The position numbers and the translations under genes are program-made. A stretch of 15,175 nt of DNA from Desulfobulbaceae bacterium UBA2775. GTDB lineage: Bacteria > Desulfobacterota > Desulfobulbia > Desulfobulbales > Desulfocapsaceae. Each line of letters starts with the position of its first letter. Positions within the stretch are counted from its first letter, which is position 1. The notes beneath the pieces were generated by a model that did not search any database, was not told the DNA's origin, and saw only the letters and a list, made by a program, of their open reading frames with translations. The stretch covers positions 634 through 15,808 of the forward strand of contig DEIL01000199.1 of the NCBI GenBank assembly GCA_002352445.1. The letters are read 5' to 3'. Shown one piece after another: positions 15,118 to 15,175 of the stretch.

Positions 15118-15152
15118 ATTGGACAACACTCACGATACAAGTGTTGTCCAAT
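15118..15152. repeat. Perfect 13-bp inverted repeat at right edge
   Basis: ATTGGACAACACT (15118-15130) and AGTGTTGTCCAAT (15140-15152) are exact reverse complements around a 9-base loop. No T-tract follows on either strand, so it is not a canonical terminator. It may be a hairpin element, an operator or an end of a mobile element. The rest of 14967-15175 holds no gene I can support. Confidence 0.6.
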
Positions 15153-15175
15153 GTTGATAAACTCGTAAAAAGGTC

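Noticed and set aside
1..15175. CRISPR array, tRNA, rRNA or complete insertion sequence
   Set aside because: I looked for regularly spaced repeats, tRNA-like cloverleaf segments and transposase motifs and saw none.

Overview
This window reads as a taurine (2-aminoethanesulfonate) dissimilation locus from an anaerobic bacterium. A sulfite-reducing Desulfobacterota member is my best guess. That rests on the gene set (taurine:pyruvate aminotransferase, alanine dehydrogenase, sulfoacetaldehyde acetyltransferase, TRAP transporter) and on the neighbouring CoA-disulfide-reductase-like gene. No rRNA, tRNA or dissimilatory sulfite reductase is present to fix the taxonomy, so the organism is an inference.

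Layout. Positions 1-840 (minus) hold the N-terminal 280 codons of a CoA-disulfide reductase/NADH oxidase-type flavoprotein that runs off the left edge. A terminator hairpin (about 864-920) separates it from a TRAP transporter operon on the minus strand, transcribed dctM (4170-2863), dctQ (2778-2269), dctP (2019-964). Its promoter lies near 4423-4450. Next is xsc (6407-4620, minus), with its own terminator (4521-4561) and promoter (6507-6536). Divergent from xsc is a plus-strand operon: tpa (6724-8121), ald (8210-9322) and a CoA-acylating aldehyde dehydrogenase (9414-10943), closed by a strong hairpin at 10962-10998. Beyond that are an EamA-type permease (minus), a decayed acetate kinase gene (plus, 12029-12719), a class I aminotransferase (minus), an AT-rich radical SAM gene (minus) and a perfect 13-bp inverted repeat at the right edge.

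How the genes work together. The TRAP system probably imports taurine. Tpa moves its amino group to pyruvate, giving sulfoacetaldehyde and alanine. Ald deaminates alanine, regenerating pyruvate and releasing ammonium and NADH. Xsc cleaves sulfoacetaldehyde with phosphate to acetyl phosphate and sulfite. Acetate kinase would normally turn acetyl phosphate into ATP, but the copy here has lost much of its sequence, so a functional copy or phosphotransacetylase must be elsewhere. The aldehyde dehydrogenase could form a side branch (sulfoacetaldehyde, acetaldehyde from hypotaurine, or malonate semialdehyde from beta-alanine).

The most notable regulatory signal is an element, ATCTGRTAYRT, found in the spacer/-10 region of all three predicted promoters (dctM, xsc, tpa). 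Two copies share an identical 14-mer. This suggests one dedicated regulator, which is not encoded in the window.
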